DNA from: Microbulbifer yueqingensis
Lineage (GTDB): Bacteria; Pseudomonadota; Gammaproteobacteria; Pseudomonadales; Cellvibrionaceae
Assembly (NCBI RefSeq): GCF_900100355.1
Contig: NZ_FNFH01000003.1
Span: forward strand, 496,001 to 560,000
DNA: 64,000 nucleotides
Reading direction: 5' to 3'
Position 1 is the stretch's first letter, and every line of letters begins with the position of its first letter. A program made the translations under genes and the position numbers. Below the pieces are notes generated by a model. It did no database searches, was not told the origin of the DNA, and saw only the letters and a list, made by a program, of their open reading frames with translations. This document shows, in pieces, positions 8,468 to 17,772 of the stretch.

Positions 8468-9211
8468 CTAGCGCAGTCGCCTCAGGCGGCACGCCAACCG
8501 GCAGGCATTGCTGGACGGGTTGATCTGGGACGGAGCGTGGGTGTGCAACTGCCGTTGCGATAGCGGAGACCGGCTAGTCGCCAATATACAGTTTTCATAA
8601 CCCGGCAGCTCGGCGCTCCAGCCACCCCACAGCTGCCCACTGACTTCCGCCGAGCGCCAGCCACTCGCGAGCATCTCCCGGCGGCTGCCGAAATTCGCCA
8701 CCACCAGCCCACGGGGGCTCAGAAGCCTCAGCAGCTGTCGGCACCAGTCCGGGCTTGCCGAAACTGTCCGCTGGGCCTCGCCGCCGACCTCCCCGAACAG
8801 GTCGTCGACTATCAGGTCGTAATCCCCTGCCCCGTTTTGCAGGGCGCGCGAGACAAACGCCGCGGCATCCTCGCAAACGAGCCCTGCCCCTCCGGCGCCA
8901 AAATGTGATCGCGCCACCTCCAGGTGCACCGGGTCCAGGTCGACGCCGGTGATCTGTTCAGGGCCGACGTAACGTTGCAGAAGGCGAATCACTGCGCCGC
9001 CCCCCACACCCAGTACGAGGACCCGGCGAATTTCACTGCTGTCACGGAAGAATGCCGGTAGCAGCAACAGCTCCCACAGGGAGCCTCTGAGGGGATCACG
9101 GGAATTCCACTGGCTGTGGAAGACGCCGTCGGTATAGAGACGCACACTGGCGCCGTGGCGGCGCACCTGGTAGCGCCGGCCACCCACGCACCGCTCCCAT
9201 ACCAGCCCCAT
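8468..9211 (-). CDS. spermidine synthase-like methyltransferase-fold protein
   Basis: A 247-residue Rossmann-fold protein. VLVLGVGGGAVIRLL (about 66-80) is the nucleotide-binding loop, followed by GVDLDPVHLEVAR and DYDLIVDDLFGE, the order seen in SpeE-like aminopropyltransferases and related methyltransferases. It lacks the N-terminal beta-domain and decarboxylated-SAM signature of true spermidine synthase, so the substrate is unknown. Its ATG overlaps the stop of the upstream msrC (TGATG), so the two are translationally coupled. Confidence 0.75.
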   Translation of the reverse strand: MGLVWERCVGGRRYQVRRHGASVRLYTDGVFHSQWNSRDPLRGSLWELLLLPAFFRDSSEIRRVLVLGVGGGAVIRLLQRYVGPEQITGVDLDPVHLEVARSHFGAGGAGLVCEDAAAFVSRALQNGAGDYDLIVDDLFGEVGGEAQRTVSASPDWCRQLLRLLSPRGLVVANFGSRREMLASGWRSAEVSGQLWGGWSAELPGYENCILATSRSPLSQRQLHTHAPSQINPSSNACRLACRLRRLR

Positions 9212-9681
9212 CAGCCCGCGGGTAGCTCCGAATTTTCCAGCAGGGCCGCGGCAAACTGCCGCAGCCCCGCCAGGTCGTCCGCGCTGAATCGGCCCTTCGT
9301 GGGGCTGTCGATATCCAGCACGCCGATACAGCGATCGCCGTTATAGAGGGGAATCACCACTTCCGAGGCAGACACGGCATCGCAGGCAATATGGCCCGGG
9401 AATGCGTGCACATCTTCCACCAGTTGCGCCTCGCCCGTCGCCACTGCGGTACCACAGACCCCTGCCCCCACCGGGATTCGGGTGCAGGCGGGCTTGCCCT
9501 GGAAGGGGCCCACACGCAATTCGTCACCGTGCAGGAAGTAAAAGCCGGCCCAGTTGATATCGGGCAGCTCCATGAACAGGAGCGCACTTGCGTTGGCGGT
9601 ATTGGCGAGCCAGTCACGCTCGCCGGAGAGCAGGCCCTCCAGCTGGGCACAAAGGGAAGAATAAAACTCGCTGGGCGGCAT
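9211..9681 (-). CDS. msrC: free methionine-(R)-sulfoxide reductase (GAF domain)
   Basis: Reduces free Met-R-sulfoxide in the cytosol using thioredoxin. The protein is a single GAF domain of 156 residues starting at ATG 9681. The three cysteines C66, C76 and C100 have exactly the spacing of the catalytic and resolving cysteines of E. coli fRMsr (84/94/118), and HIACDAVSASEVV is the family signature. The open frame runs 37 codons upstream but that part is unlike the family. It overlaps the next gene by one base. Confidence 0.92.
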   Translation of the reverse strand: MPPSEFYSSLCAQLEGLLSGERDWLANTANASALLFMELPDINWAGFYFLHGDELRVGPFQGKPACTRIPVGAGVCGTAVATGEAQLVEDVHAFPGHIACDAVSASEVVIPLYNGDRCIGVLDIDSPTKGRFSADDLAGLRQFAAALLENSELPAG

Positions 9682-9805
9682 GGGGTAAACCTCGCGCGGA
9701 AAATATGGTGAGGCACTGTCTGCGGGCAGCCGACCCACGACATACCAGCGCCTCGCTGTGCCTCTATCTTGGGGCGGGGCGGCGAGATTCAATGCCCCAC
9801 GGCCC

Positions 9806-9859
9806 GGGTAGTTACTGCCAGGCAGTTACTGTCAGGTAGTTACTAATAGTTACTGGTAG
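9806..9859. repeat. short tandem repeats containing AGTTACT
   Basis: Four imperfect units of about 12-14 bp, each with AGTTACT: ggtagttactgcca, ggcagttactgtca, ggtagttacta, atagttactggtag. On the minus strand each unit reads CAGTAAC, which is the last codon and stop (CAG TAA) of the gene at 9850-10296, so the stop-codon segment has been duplicated several times. Confidence 0.75.
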
Positions 9860-10296
9860 GGGTCCTCGACCGGCTCTTGCGAAGCGTCCTCTTCGCTCCC
9901 AGGACGGTAGCGCTCCGCATCGACGGTGGGCCGACTCCACTCATCCTCTTCCTCCCCGCGGCGGATCGCGGGCCCGGAAGAAGTCACATCGGAAGCCACC
10001 AGGCCGCGATCGGTGTTGCGACCGGCCTCACGCTGCCCGGCACCGCCGGCCGGCTCGGTCGGCCTGGCCCCGGCCCTGGTGATCGACCTGAGGCTGGGGC
10101 GCCGGCGGTCCGAGGCCTTCGCGGCCGCCAGTTCACTGCTCAGCCTGTTGACCTCGGCCTGCAGGTCTCCGACCTTTGCCTGCAGGTCGGTGATCTGCGA
10201 ATGTACGCCCTTGATCTTGCGACTCTCTTTTTCGTAAAACACTGCCGCACCGCCGAAGGCCAGCACAAACATCATCAGGATCGGAAAATAACGCAT
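9850..10296 (-). CDS. membrane-anchored coiled-coil protein, acidic tail
   Basis: A 148-residue protein of unknown function. Residues 4-20 form one hydrophobic helix near the N-terminus; 25-62 have heptad character (IKGVHSQITDLQAKVGDL and following), a likely coiled coil; the rest is low-complexity, Arg/Pro-rich then strongly acidic. It could be a periplasm-facing scaffold. The stop codon is followed by tandem repeats of itself. Not recognised in any family. Confidence 0.6.
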   Translation of the reverse strand: MRYFPILMMFVLAFGGAAVFYEKESRKIKGVHSQITDLQAKVGDLQAEVNRLSSELAAAKASDRRRPSLRSITRAGARPTEPAGGAGQREAGRNTDRGLVASDVTSSGPAIRRGEEEDEWSRPTVDAERYRPGSEEDASQEPVEDPYQ

Positions 10297-10465
10297 GGAA
10301 GCCCCCTAAAAGTCCCTTTTCAAACATCTGTCCGTAGTATGCATATACCTCGGGGCCATCTTCTGCGAAGTCCCTCATGTAACGCAACTTCCAGGCGCCG
10401 CCATCTGTGACCGGAACGCAAAGACAATCCAGATATTGGCGCGACCAGAGCAGGCTTTCAGCCCG

Positions 10466-11677
10466 TCACTGGCCTGCAGCCACCAGCGAATGTAATTCCC
10501 GCCCGGATAATGCCTCCTGGTCCACACAGGCACCCTCGCGCTCGAGCGCAGGGATCAGGTACTCATCCGCATAAGGGCACCCGGTCTGCCCCAGGCTCCG
10601 CTGCCGGGCCTTTCCCGCTAGCTCCGGCGGGTGCCCGCCGCCACCCTGTAGTCGGGCCAGCAACCGCTCGTAACCCGGCCGCCAGCAATCCAGGGAGGCG
10701 AAGCTGCGTTTAAGCGCAGCGGCGATATGCATGCCCTCATAATCCAGGTCACCCCAGAAGTGAGCCGGCAGGTCACGGGAAGACTGGCCCTGCCACCATT
10801 GCAGGAAATCCCGCCGCAATTCGAGCGATGCCTCGTTGAGCGTTCCGAAACGCACCACCCCGGGCGCCCGCACCCGCGCGGCACCACCGCGGTAACCCTC
10901 GATATAAACCAGCGCCATCGTTTCCGGCCGGCAGTCGGCAATGGCCAGGAAAGAGTCCTGGTTCTCGACCAACAATACCTCCCGCCACTCTTCCGGCAGG
11001 TACAGGTGCATCAGGATCGGGCGCTCCCGGACACGGTCGCTTCGGCCGGGGAACAGCATCCGCACCAGCGCCTGCCGGTGTTCTGCATCCAGGTACTTGG
11101 AGTCGCCGAGAAAGGAGCGCGCCGACAGCTGGCGCCAGGTGGGCTGGCGGTCCTGAGCCAGTTCCTCTCCCACAGCCGCCCAGCACTCCAGCAGCTGGTC
11201 ATAACTTTCGAACCCGGGGTCCAGCTGCAGTCCCCCGGGTGGAAAGGCTTGAGGACACTCGAAGCGGCCCGCCAACGCCGTCAGTGCCCGCTGCCACGCG
11301 GGGTCCACCCGCACCGGGCGGGGACGATCGAGCCACTCTCGCACCAGCTGCTCGCGCCGGTCGTCGAAGTACAGCCGCGCGCCCTCCCAGGCGCCACGGC
11401 CTGTTCCGGGCCGTTTCGCCGGTTTGATCGAGAAACAACGGTAGTCATTGGCCAGCCACTGCAGTTCCTCCCAGAGTTCGCCGTCGTCATAGAGCGGGTC
11501 GTTGAATGGCGCCAGGACAGCGCGGAGGTCGCGGGGTGCATTGCCCGGGTCCAGGGTCAGGGCGATGGGCTTTTCCTCGCCGGCCAGAATCTGCCGGTCG
11601 CGCCGTTCCAGCACATACTCCAGCAGCCCCATGATCACCGGGTTGGCAGCGGCCAGTTCGGGGATTCGGATCGACAT
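10466..11677 (-). CDS. jetD: Wadjet anti-plasmid system nuclease subunit JetD (Toprim)
   Basis: Last gene of a complete jetABCD operon. In type I Wadjet, JetD is the Toprim-fold endonuclease that cuts circular DNA after the SMC motor has extruded it. The 403-residue protein has the two-domain layout (DUF3322 then DUF2220). The Toprim acidic residues are visible: Glu238 in LLVENQDSF and Asp310/Asp312 in FWGDLDYEGMHI. Length is normal, so the nuclease looks intact. It lies 126 nt after jetC. Known family function; no phage or plasmid target can be read from the sequence. Confidence 0.92.
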   Translation of the reverse strand: MSIRIPELAAANPVIMGLLEYVLERRDRQILAGEEKPIALTLDPGNAPRDLRAVLAPFNDPLYDDGELWEELQWLANDYRCFSIKPAKRPGTGRGAWEGARLYFDDRREQLVREWLDRPRPVRVDPAWQRALTALAGRFECPQAFPPGGLQLDPGFESYDQLLECWAAVGEELAQDRQPTWRQLSARSFLGDSKYLDAEHRQALVRMLFPGRSDRVRERPILMHLYLPEEWREVLLVENQDSFLAIADCRPETMALVYIEGYRGGAARVRAPGVVRFGTLNEASLELRRDFLQWWQGQSSRDLPAHFWGDLDYEGMHIAAALKRSFASLDCWRPGYERLLARLQGGGGHPPELAGKARQRSLGQTGCPYADEYLIPALEREGACVDQEALSGRELHSLVAAGQ

Positions 11678-11803
11678 TGTCTCCTCCCTGTCGTCTTCCC
11701 TCTTCTGATTGTGGCGACAGTGCCGGCCCGGTCAGCAGCCTGCACCGGCATTGTCTTCGTCGCACAGGCAAGTCCCTGCCCTGCACCGCCACATACCGGG
11801 AAC

Positions 11804-14800
11804 CTAGTCCACCAGCTCCATGAATTCCAGCGACGCCTGCTGTCGGATGGTGCGGCGGTGGTTGGCCCATAGCTCGGCGATACGGTCGCGATTGCAGACC
11901 TTGCGGTCCACGTAGACGCGGGTGTTGAGTTCGCCGATGGGCGTCGCGCTCGGGCACTTGCTGAACACAAACTGGTTGGAAATCAGGTCCATGAAGGGCC
12001 CGGACTTGCTCGACGGCATGATAAACAGGAGCTGCAGGCCCAGGGTCTCGGTCAGGTAGCGTATCACCTCCCGCGAGCGGGATTCGTCCATCTTCGAGAA
12101 GGCCTCGTCCACCAGCACCATCTGCAGGTGGGTGGCACCCTCGTTGAAACGGAAGGCTGAGGTAACCGCGGCCGAACGGATAATATAGGCCGGCGTCTCC
12201 AGCTGGCCGCCGGAGCCGGTGCCGTACTGGCTGAGCGCGATCGGCTCCTTGCCCTCCGGCTCCTTGTAGATCTCGTAATTGCGGTAATTGCGGTAGTCGC
12301 TGATGCGCTCCAGTTCCCGCCGCGCCAGCTGCTCGTCTTCGCTAAGCAGCATGTTCAGCAACCTGTCGCGCACCCTGGCCTGCTCCGCGCTGAGCTGCGC
12401 GTCGAACAGGCTCTCTTCCTCGCCCAGGTTGGGCAGCTCGATAACCGCCTTGAAGAAATTCCAGTATTCGCGGAATTCCGGCACCCAGCGATAGGCAAAG
12501 CGAAACCGCTCACGGTCGGCACCGAAACGGTGGTGCTCCAGTTCCCGGTTCAGGTCATCCAGCACCCGCTTGCCGTCGTTAATGGACTGGTAGATGGCGT
12601 GGCACAGGTGCGTTACGAAGGTGGTGTTGAAGGATTTCTTCAGGCCGGTGAGCTGCTCGTGGCGATCCACCAGCAGGTTGTTCTTCAGGCGATTGCGCAG
12701 GGCGGCCACCTGCTCGACCAGCTGGCACACCAACTTGAACTGGCCCTCGTTGTGGCCAGCGGCAAAGTCCGGATCGTAGGCAAGGGTATCCCCGGTACTG
12801 CAACTACTGTTGTAATCCTTTACGCCGCCCAGCAACTGGCTCTGGTACTTCTGCAGCAGCCCCTGCCACTCCTCGATATCCCGGGAGAAATCGAAGCTAC
12901 CGCTGGCCTGCGCCGCCTGCTCGTCGGCGTTCTGCAGTGTGGTTTCCGCATCGAAATCCGGGTTGATCTGCACGATGCGCTGTACCGCTGCCTCGCAATC
13001 CGCCTGGGTTTCCTCCAGCGCGTCCAGCTGAGTAGCGAGACCCTTGAGCTGCTTGTCGATATGCTCCAGGTCCCGTTCCAGCTTGCCGGCCTGCTTCTGC
13101 AGGCCGGCCTGGTTCTCGCGTTCGGCTTCCAGCTTGTCGTGCAGCTCCGACGCCTGGCGCTCCAGCTCGATACCATCGTCCAGGTCCAGGTTGGCCAGCG
13201 CCTGCTCGGCGCTGCGCAGTTCCCGCTGGGCGGACAGCGCCGCGTCGACAGATTCCAGCAACCGCAGGGGTGCAAGGGTACGAACCGCATCGCCGACCCG
13301 GCGCAGCTGTCGCTGGTGGTCATTGACCTGTGACGCCTCCAGCAGCAGCTGTTCCAGCGCCTGCTGCTGGGCCGCCAGTGCCCGGGCGCGCGCACCCTGG
13401 CCGAACACCAGGTCGGCCTCGTCGATATCGCAGCGCCACATGCTGTAGCTACCGCTGGCGAGCCCCTCGGCGGTCAGGCCGCGCCGGGTGGTACGCAACT
13501 CCTCTGCGTCCCGCACCTGCAACACGGAGCCGTAGGACGCACGCAGGTAGTACTCGGCGGTCTTGTGGGAGAAGGACATTAATTCCAGGATCGATTTCGC
13601 CGGCAGCTCCATGCGCTCCGCGTCCCGCCGTGCCTTCTCGCCCTGGATCACGCGGGCGCGATTGTTGCGCCCCGCCATCGCGCGCACGATGCGGATTGCC
13701 TCCGCCTCGTAGGCCGGCTCCACGATAATCGAAAAGCGCGCACCGCCCAGGTAGCCCTCCACCGCCATCTGCCAGGATTCATCAAGCACTTCGACGAAAT
13801 CACACAGCACCTGCGGCTCCGCCTGCGGGCACTGCTCACGGATCGCGGCCAGCGCCTGCTCCACCGACTGCGGATAGCGCACGCGGTTGGACTGCAGGTG
13901 ATGGATACGGCTCTCCTGCTGGTGGAGTTGCTTCTGTAGCTGCTGCACGCGCAGCTCACCCCGGGATACCAGCTCTGCCACCTGCTCACGGAGGGTGCCG
14001 GCGCCGGAGCCGGGGTCGCCCAGTTGCTCCGCCAGCCTGTTCTGCAGTGACTCCGCCGCGGCTACCTGTTCGCGCAGGGATTCCTGGGCGGAGAGGTCGA
14101 TCCAGTCGTGGCCCAGCAGCTTCTGCAGGTCCGGCAAATCCTCCGCCCGCGCCGCCGCCTTGATCGACCTGGTCAGGGCACGATCCGAGAAGGCCGGGAT
14201 TTCAGCCCCCACGGATGTATTGTTGAGCAGTTCAAGCAGATCCTCCGCCGCCGAGCGATTGGCAGAGAAAGCCTTGTACTGTGCGGAGAGCGGGTTGGCC
14301 AGGGCCGCAAGGGCGCGGTTGGCGTTGGTGATATTGCGATCCAGTTCATCCTTGGTGCGCAGTGAAGCGATACCCTGCCGCTGCGCCTGCACCGACACCA
14401 GCTGTTCGTTCAGCTCGCGGTTGCGCTGCTCCGACAACTGGATCTCGCGACCGGTACGCTCCAGCTCGGCGCGCGCCTCCTGCTGCCGGTTCTTGCCTTC
14501 CAGGTAGGTCTTCTGCACCTGCAGCTGCTGGTGCCTGGCCTGCAGGTATTCCTGTACCCGCAGCTGCCGCCACTGTTCGGTGTAAAGGTCAGCAGATTCG
14601 GCAATACGTTGCAGGGAGTCGACGCGCTCGATGATCTCCCTCGCCTCCTGCTCCATCCCGTGAATGGTTTTCATCAGCTCGGACACGGAGCGGATGGCGT
14701 CGCCCAGGTCGCGCTTTTCCAGCACCTCCTGGGCCACAAAGTCGTTGATGCTCTTGACCGGCTTGTAGGCCATGAAGTTCGAGAAGGTGCGTGCCGCGTG

Positions 14801-15427
14801 CATCGCCTCGCGATCCGGAACCGCGTCCCGGCGCCCCCGCAGTGCACCGTAAAGGCGGCGCAGGTAGGCCTTTTTCTTGTCGTACTGCTCGACCTTCTCG
14901 AACTGCTTGCTGGCTACACTGTAAAACTTGTCCAGCGGCAACAGGTGCTTGCCGTCCCGGTATTCCCTGACCAGGTCCTTGATCGACAACTGTTCGCCGG
15001 GAATCACGAAAAATTTCAGCGCGTCCTGTCGCGCCTGGGCCGGTTTACTACTGGTATCCAGGTGCGCGCGGATCCCCATCACCGCGGTGAAGGGTTCCCC
15101 GTCCTCGCCTTCGGTCGGAAAGAATACCCCCGCGATATAGCAGTCAGTGGGCTGCAGGCGAGCATAGCTGCCGTCATCGCAGCCGAGCACGTAGGACGCC
15201 AGGGTGCGCACCTGCTTGCCACCACGGCCTCGCTGGGTGGTTTCGTCCTGGCCGGGATTGAAGGTAAACAGGGTGTCGTGCGCAGCCGTCATCAATGTCT
15301 GGATGGCATCCGCCGCGGTGGTCTTGCCGGAACCGTTGCCGCCCGAAAACAGGTTGATGGGGCCGAAGTCGTATTCCAGCTGGGGAATATTGCCCCAGTT
15401 GATCAGGATCAGTTTTTTCAGGAACAT
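11804..15427 (-). CDS. jetC: Wadjet SMC-like ATPase JetC (MukB-like)
   Basis: SMC motor of the Wadjet complex, expected to extrude DNA loops with JetA and JetB. In 1207 residues the Walker A GGNGSGKTT is at 29-37, long coiled coils fill about 220-380 and 680-850 with a hinge region between them, and near the C-terminus come the GTGSGGQ signature (about 1069) and the Walker B VLVDEAFSKMD (about 1104-1114). All ATPase motifs are intact. A REP-like inverted pair sits just upstream, between jetB and this gene. Confidence 0.95.
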   Translation of the reverse strand: MFLKKLILINWGNIPQLEYDFGPINLFSGGNGSGKTTAADAIQTLMTAAHDTLFTFNPGQDETTQRGRGGKQVRTLASYVLGCDDGSYARLQPTDCYIAGVFFPTEGEDGEPFTAVMGIRAHLDTSSKPAQARQDALKFFVIPGEQLSIKDLVREYRDGKHLLPLDKFYSVASKQFEKVEQYDKKKAYLRRLYGALRGRRDAVPDREAMHAARTFSNFMAYKPVKSINDFVAQEVLEKRDLGDAIRSVSELMKTIHGMEQEAREIIERVDSLQRIAESADLYTEQWRQLRVQEYLQARHQQLQVQKTYLEGKNRQQEARAELERTGREIQLSEQRNRELNEQLVSVQAQRQGIASLRTKDELDRNITNANRALAALANPLSAQYKAFSANRSAAEDLLELLNNTSVGAEIPAFSDRALTRSIKAAARAEDLPDLQKLLGHDWIDLSAQESLREQVAAAESLQNRLAEQLGDPGSGAGTLREQVAELVSRGELRVQQLQKQLHQQESRIHHLQSNRVRYPQSVEQALAAIREQCPQAEPQVLCDFVEVLDESWQMAVEGYLGGARFSIIVEPAYEAEAIRIVRAMAGRNNRARVIQGEKARRDAERMELPAKSILELMSFSHKTAEYYLRASYGSVLQVRDAEELRTTRRGLTAEGLASGSYSMWRCDIDEADLVFGQGARARALAAQQQALEQLLLEASQVNDHQRQLRRVGDAVRTLAPLRLLESVDAALSAQRELRSAEQALANLDLDDGIELERQASELHDKLEAERENQAGLQKQAGKLERDLEHIDKQLKGLATQLDALEETQADCEAAVQRIVQINPDFDAETTLQNADEQAAQASGSFDFSRDIEEWQGLLQKYQSQLLGGVKDYNSSCSTGDTLAYDPDFAAGHNEGQFKLVCQLVEQVAALRNRLKNNLLVDRHEQLTGLKKSFNTTFVTHLCHAIYQSINDGKRVLDDLNRELEHHRFGADRERFRFAYRWVPEFREYWNFFKAVIELPNLGEEESLFDAQLSAEQARVRDRLLNMLLSEDEQLARRELERISDYRNYRNYEIYKEPEGKEPIALSQYGTGSGGQLETPAYIIRSAAVTSAFRFNEGATHLQMVLVDEAFSKMDESRSREVIRYLTETLGLQLLFIMPSSKSGPFMDLISNQFVFSKCPSATPIGELNTRVYVDRKVCNRDRIAELWANHRRTIRQQASLEFMELVD

Positions 15428-15477
15428 ATTTTTATCTGGCGCCAGTTGCTGGTCGTGCCGTTAATGCTGATTGGTGC

Positions 15478-15557
15478 CTGTAGGAGCGGCCGCTGGCCGC
15501 GATTTCCGGGCTGCAGCTCTGCGCTCCCCCGGTCGCGGCCAGCGGCCGCTCCTACAG
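15478..15557. repeat. REPIN-like inverted pair of REP elements
   Basis: The left arm CTGTAGGAGCGGCCGCTGGC... (15478-15503) returns as its reverse complement at 15532-15557, with a 28-nt spacer. Each arm begins GTAGGAGCGG and has its own internal palindrome (AGCGGCCGCT). This is the layout of the Pseudomonas/Xanthomonas-type REP doublets mobilised by RAYT transposases. It sits in the jetB-jetC spacer, inside the operon. No RAYT gene is in the window. Confidence 0.8.
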
Positions 15558-15569
15558 TTCGTAGGCTCT

Positions 15570-16283
15570 TTATGCTTTGGTTTCCGTGAAAAGGCTGTGG
15601 TCCTCGCTCTCCGGTGTCAGCCGCTCTTCCCCATCTACTGCATCATCGCTTTCGCCAGGCTGCCGGTCCAGCAGCTGCTGCAGCGTGGCCTCGGTGACGA
15701 ACTGGGCGATGGTGGGCCTGACGCGCAACAGGGTGTCGGTAACGGCTTCGCTGTCCTCGCCGGCAAACTGGATAAGGCGCAGCTGGCGCAGTTTTTTCAG
15801 GATCTGTTTCCGCTCAGCCAGTTTCTCCGGCAGGGACATTTTCAGCAGGTTGCGCAGGCCCAGCTCCAGCGCTTCGAGTGAGAGTGCCACACAGCCCTGC
15901 TCGTCCACCTGCCCCTCGCGGAGGCACTTGTCGTACTCAACCCGCAGCACGAGAATGGCCGCCACCTCCTGTTGCGACAGGCGTGCGCGGAACCCGCCGT
16001 GGTGAGGCTCCTCCTGGTCCGGCATGCCCGGCACTTCCGCCCCGGGCGGGTAGACGCGGATAAAGCGAAAGCGCGCATCATGCTGCAGTCGCACACCCAG
16101 CGGCTGCAGCCATTCGCGCACCAGCTGCTCACAGCGCTGGAAGCGATCGTAAAGCAGGGTTTCCACATTGCTCTCGTCACGGCAGATTACGCCATAGTCC
16201 AGCAGGCGCACCAGCAGTTCGGAAAACTCACCGCGGGTCACGCGGCACTGGGCGAGCGCCTCTTCCAAAGCCTGTTCAATCAC
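15570..16283 (-). CDS. jetB: Wadjet subunit JetB (MukE-like, DUF4194)
   Basis: Winged-helix accessory subunit that pairs with JetA in the MukBEF-like complex. 237 residues, GTG start at 16283, overlapping the jetA stop by 8 nt, which implies translational coupling. The protein is rich in helices, with the typical acidic C-terminal tail (DDAVDGEERLTPESED). Recognised by length and position between JetA and JetC rather than by catalytic motifs, which the family lacks. Confidence 0.9.
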   Translation of the reverse strand: MIEQALEEALAQCRVTRGEFSELLVRLLDYGVICRDESNVETLLYDRFQRCEQLVREWLQPLGVRLQHDARFRFIRVYPPGAEVPGMPDQEEPHHGGFRARLSQQEVAAILVLRVEYDKCLREGQVDEQGCVALSLEALELGLRNLLKMSLPEKLAERKQILKKLRQLRLIQFAGEDSEAVTDTLLRVRPTIAQFVTEATLQQLLDRQPGESDDAVDGEERLTPESEDHSLFTETKA

Positions 16284-17757
16284 TTTCGTTCAGCTCGAGA
16301 TAGTATTCGTCAAATTGGGCGAAGTAGTCGTTACTGGCCACCTCACCGGTAAACTGCACCCGCAATGCCGGCGCCTCGCCGCCCTGGTTGACCGCGGCCG
16401 CCTCCAGCGCGTGGCTCATGGCGAGCAGGTCGCGCGCGTCTTCCAGCGGCAGGTCCTGGCTGCTGACCCGCTGGCCGCGACCGAGTGCCTTGTGCAGGTA
16501 GTCCCGCAGGTCGCTGCTATTGAAATTGAAGGCCTGGTCCAGCAGTTGCTGCAACAGGATGGCCCGGCGGTTATCCGCCTCCAGTGGGGCACTCTCCTCC
16601 ACCCGCGTGTTGACCGGCTGCCGGCGGCTGCGCTGCCACAACTGCACCTGTTTCGGGTCGAATAGGCGCAGCTGGAAAGTGGAAACCTGCTCCCCCAGCC
16701 GCTCGAGCAACTCACCGCGGTCGTCGGCACTGCCCAGGTCCTGGCACAGCTCCGAAAAAGTGCCCTCGCTGCTGCTCTGCAGGTAACTGAGCTGGCGGAT
16801 AATGATCTCGGCGCGCTTGGTGAAACCGTGCAGTGCCTGGCGCAGGGCCGGCAGCTTGACCTCGCAGGCGCGGCGCATACGGTCCTCGATGGTGTCGAGC
16901 ATCATCCACAGGATCGAGTGGCCCTCCACCACCAGCTCCGGCAGGAGCTGGCGCAGGCGCCGTTCCCAGTCAGCTTTCTGTGTGTTCTTCTTGCGCCGGA
17001 TCTGGCCAATGACGCGGTCGATGGCATCGCGGTGCTTCTCCACGCTGTCGGCAGACAGGCGGATGGCGAGATCCGGCTGGAAGCGGCTCTCCATAAAGTT
17101 GAAGAACTCATCGGTGGCCTGCTGCACCAGTATCTGTGCCTCGACCTCCCGTACCAGCTCCCGCTTGCGCTCTTCCAGCTCGGCGATCATGTCCGTGAAG
17201 TCGGCAACGATGCGCTCGGAATATTCCCAGGCATCGATCAGGTCGTAGACCTCGCCGCGCGAGGCGAAGGCCTCCAGGGAATTGAGCGTGTTGCGGGTAT
17301 TGCGGTGACGCGTCCGCACCCGGGTGCTGTTGAGTTCGATCAACGGCTGGGTAAACAGGCGGCCGCGACGGCTGAAGGGATAGGAAACCGAGAGTGTCGC
17401 GCTGTCGACCAGTTTCTCCAGCCAGCCGTACTCGACCAGGCTGTTCAATACCCAGATCGACTGCTCTCGCAGGTTGCGGAAACGGATTTCCCGGTCAGCC
17501 GGAAGTGTCCCGTCGGCCGCAGGCGCTCCCTCGACGGCGGGTTCCGGCTGCTCATCGTTGCCGGCGGCAAGATTGGGTGCGCGCGTCAGCGCCTCGGAGA
17601 AAATCTCCAGGATCTGCTCGCGCCCGAGCGATTCGCCATAATCCGCCTTGGCAGTATACAGGCGCTCGTACAGCAGGCGCAGGCACTCCACCACCTGCTC
17701 CCGGTACTTGCCGGTGAGCGGGCGGAAGAAGTGCTGGTAGGGTTCATCGAAAAACAA
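16276..17757 (-). CDS. jetA: Wadjet subunit JetA (MukF-like kleisin, DUF3375)
   Basis: Kleisin subunit and first gene of jetABCD. 493 residues with the DUF3375 N-terminus (FFDEPYQHFFRPL) and a long helical middle. DUF3375 is specific to Wadjet type I. The start is probably TTG 17757, as the in-frame stop TAA (the stop of the preceding small gene) lies only 15 nt upstream and no ATG fits; an ATG-less start may keep expression low. No separate promoter is visible, so it may be read from the DUF3012 gene. Confidence 0.92.
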   Translation of the reverse strand: MFFDEPYQHFFRPLTGKYREQVVECLRLLYERLYTAKADYGESLGREQILEIFSEALTRAPNLAAGNDEQPEPAVEGAPAADGTLPADREIRFRNLREQSIWVLNSLVEYGWLEKLVDSATLSVSYPFSRRGRLFTQPLIELNSTRVRTRHRNTRNTLNSLEAFASRGEVYDLIDAWEYSERIVADFTDMIAELEERKRELVREVEAQILVQQATDEFFNFMESRFQPDLAIRLSADSVEKHRDAIDRVIGQIRRKKNTQKADWERRLRQLLPELVVEGHSILWMMLDTIEDRMRRACEVKLPALRQALHGFTKRAEIIIRQLSYLQSSSEGTFSELCQDLGSADDRGELLERLGEQVSTFQLRLFDPKQVQLWQRSRRQPVNTRVEESAPLEADNRRAILLQQLLDQAFNFNSSDLRDYLHKALGRGQRVSSQDLPLEDARDLLAMSHALEAAAVNQGGEAPALRVQFTGEVASNDYFAQFDEYYLELNESD

Positions 17758-17772
17758 CGCTGGCAGGTCCGG

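Noticed and set aside
12795-12825. Ter-like TGTTGTAA inside jetC
   Set aside because: Eight matching bases within a coding region are expected by chance and the flanks do not fit a Ter site.
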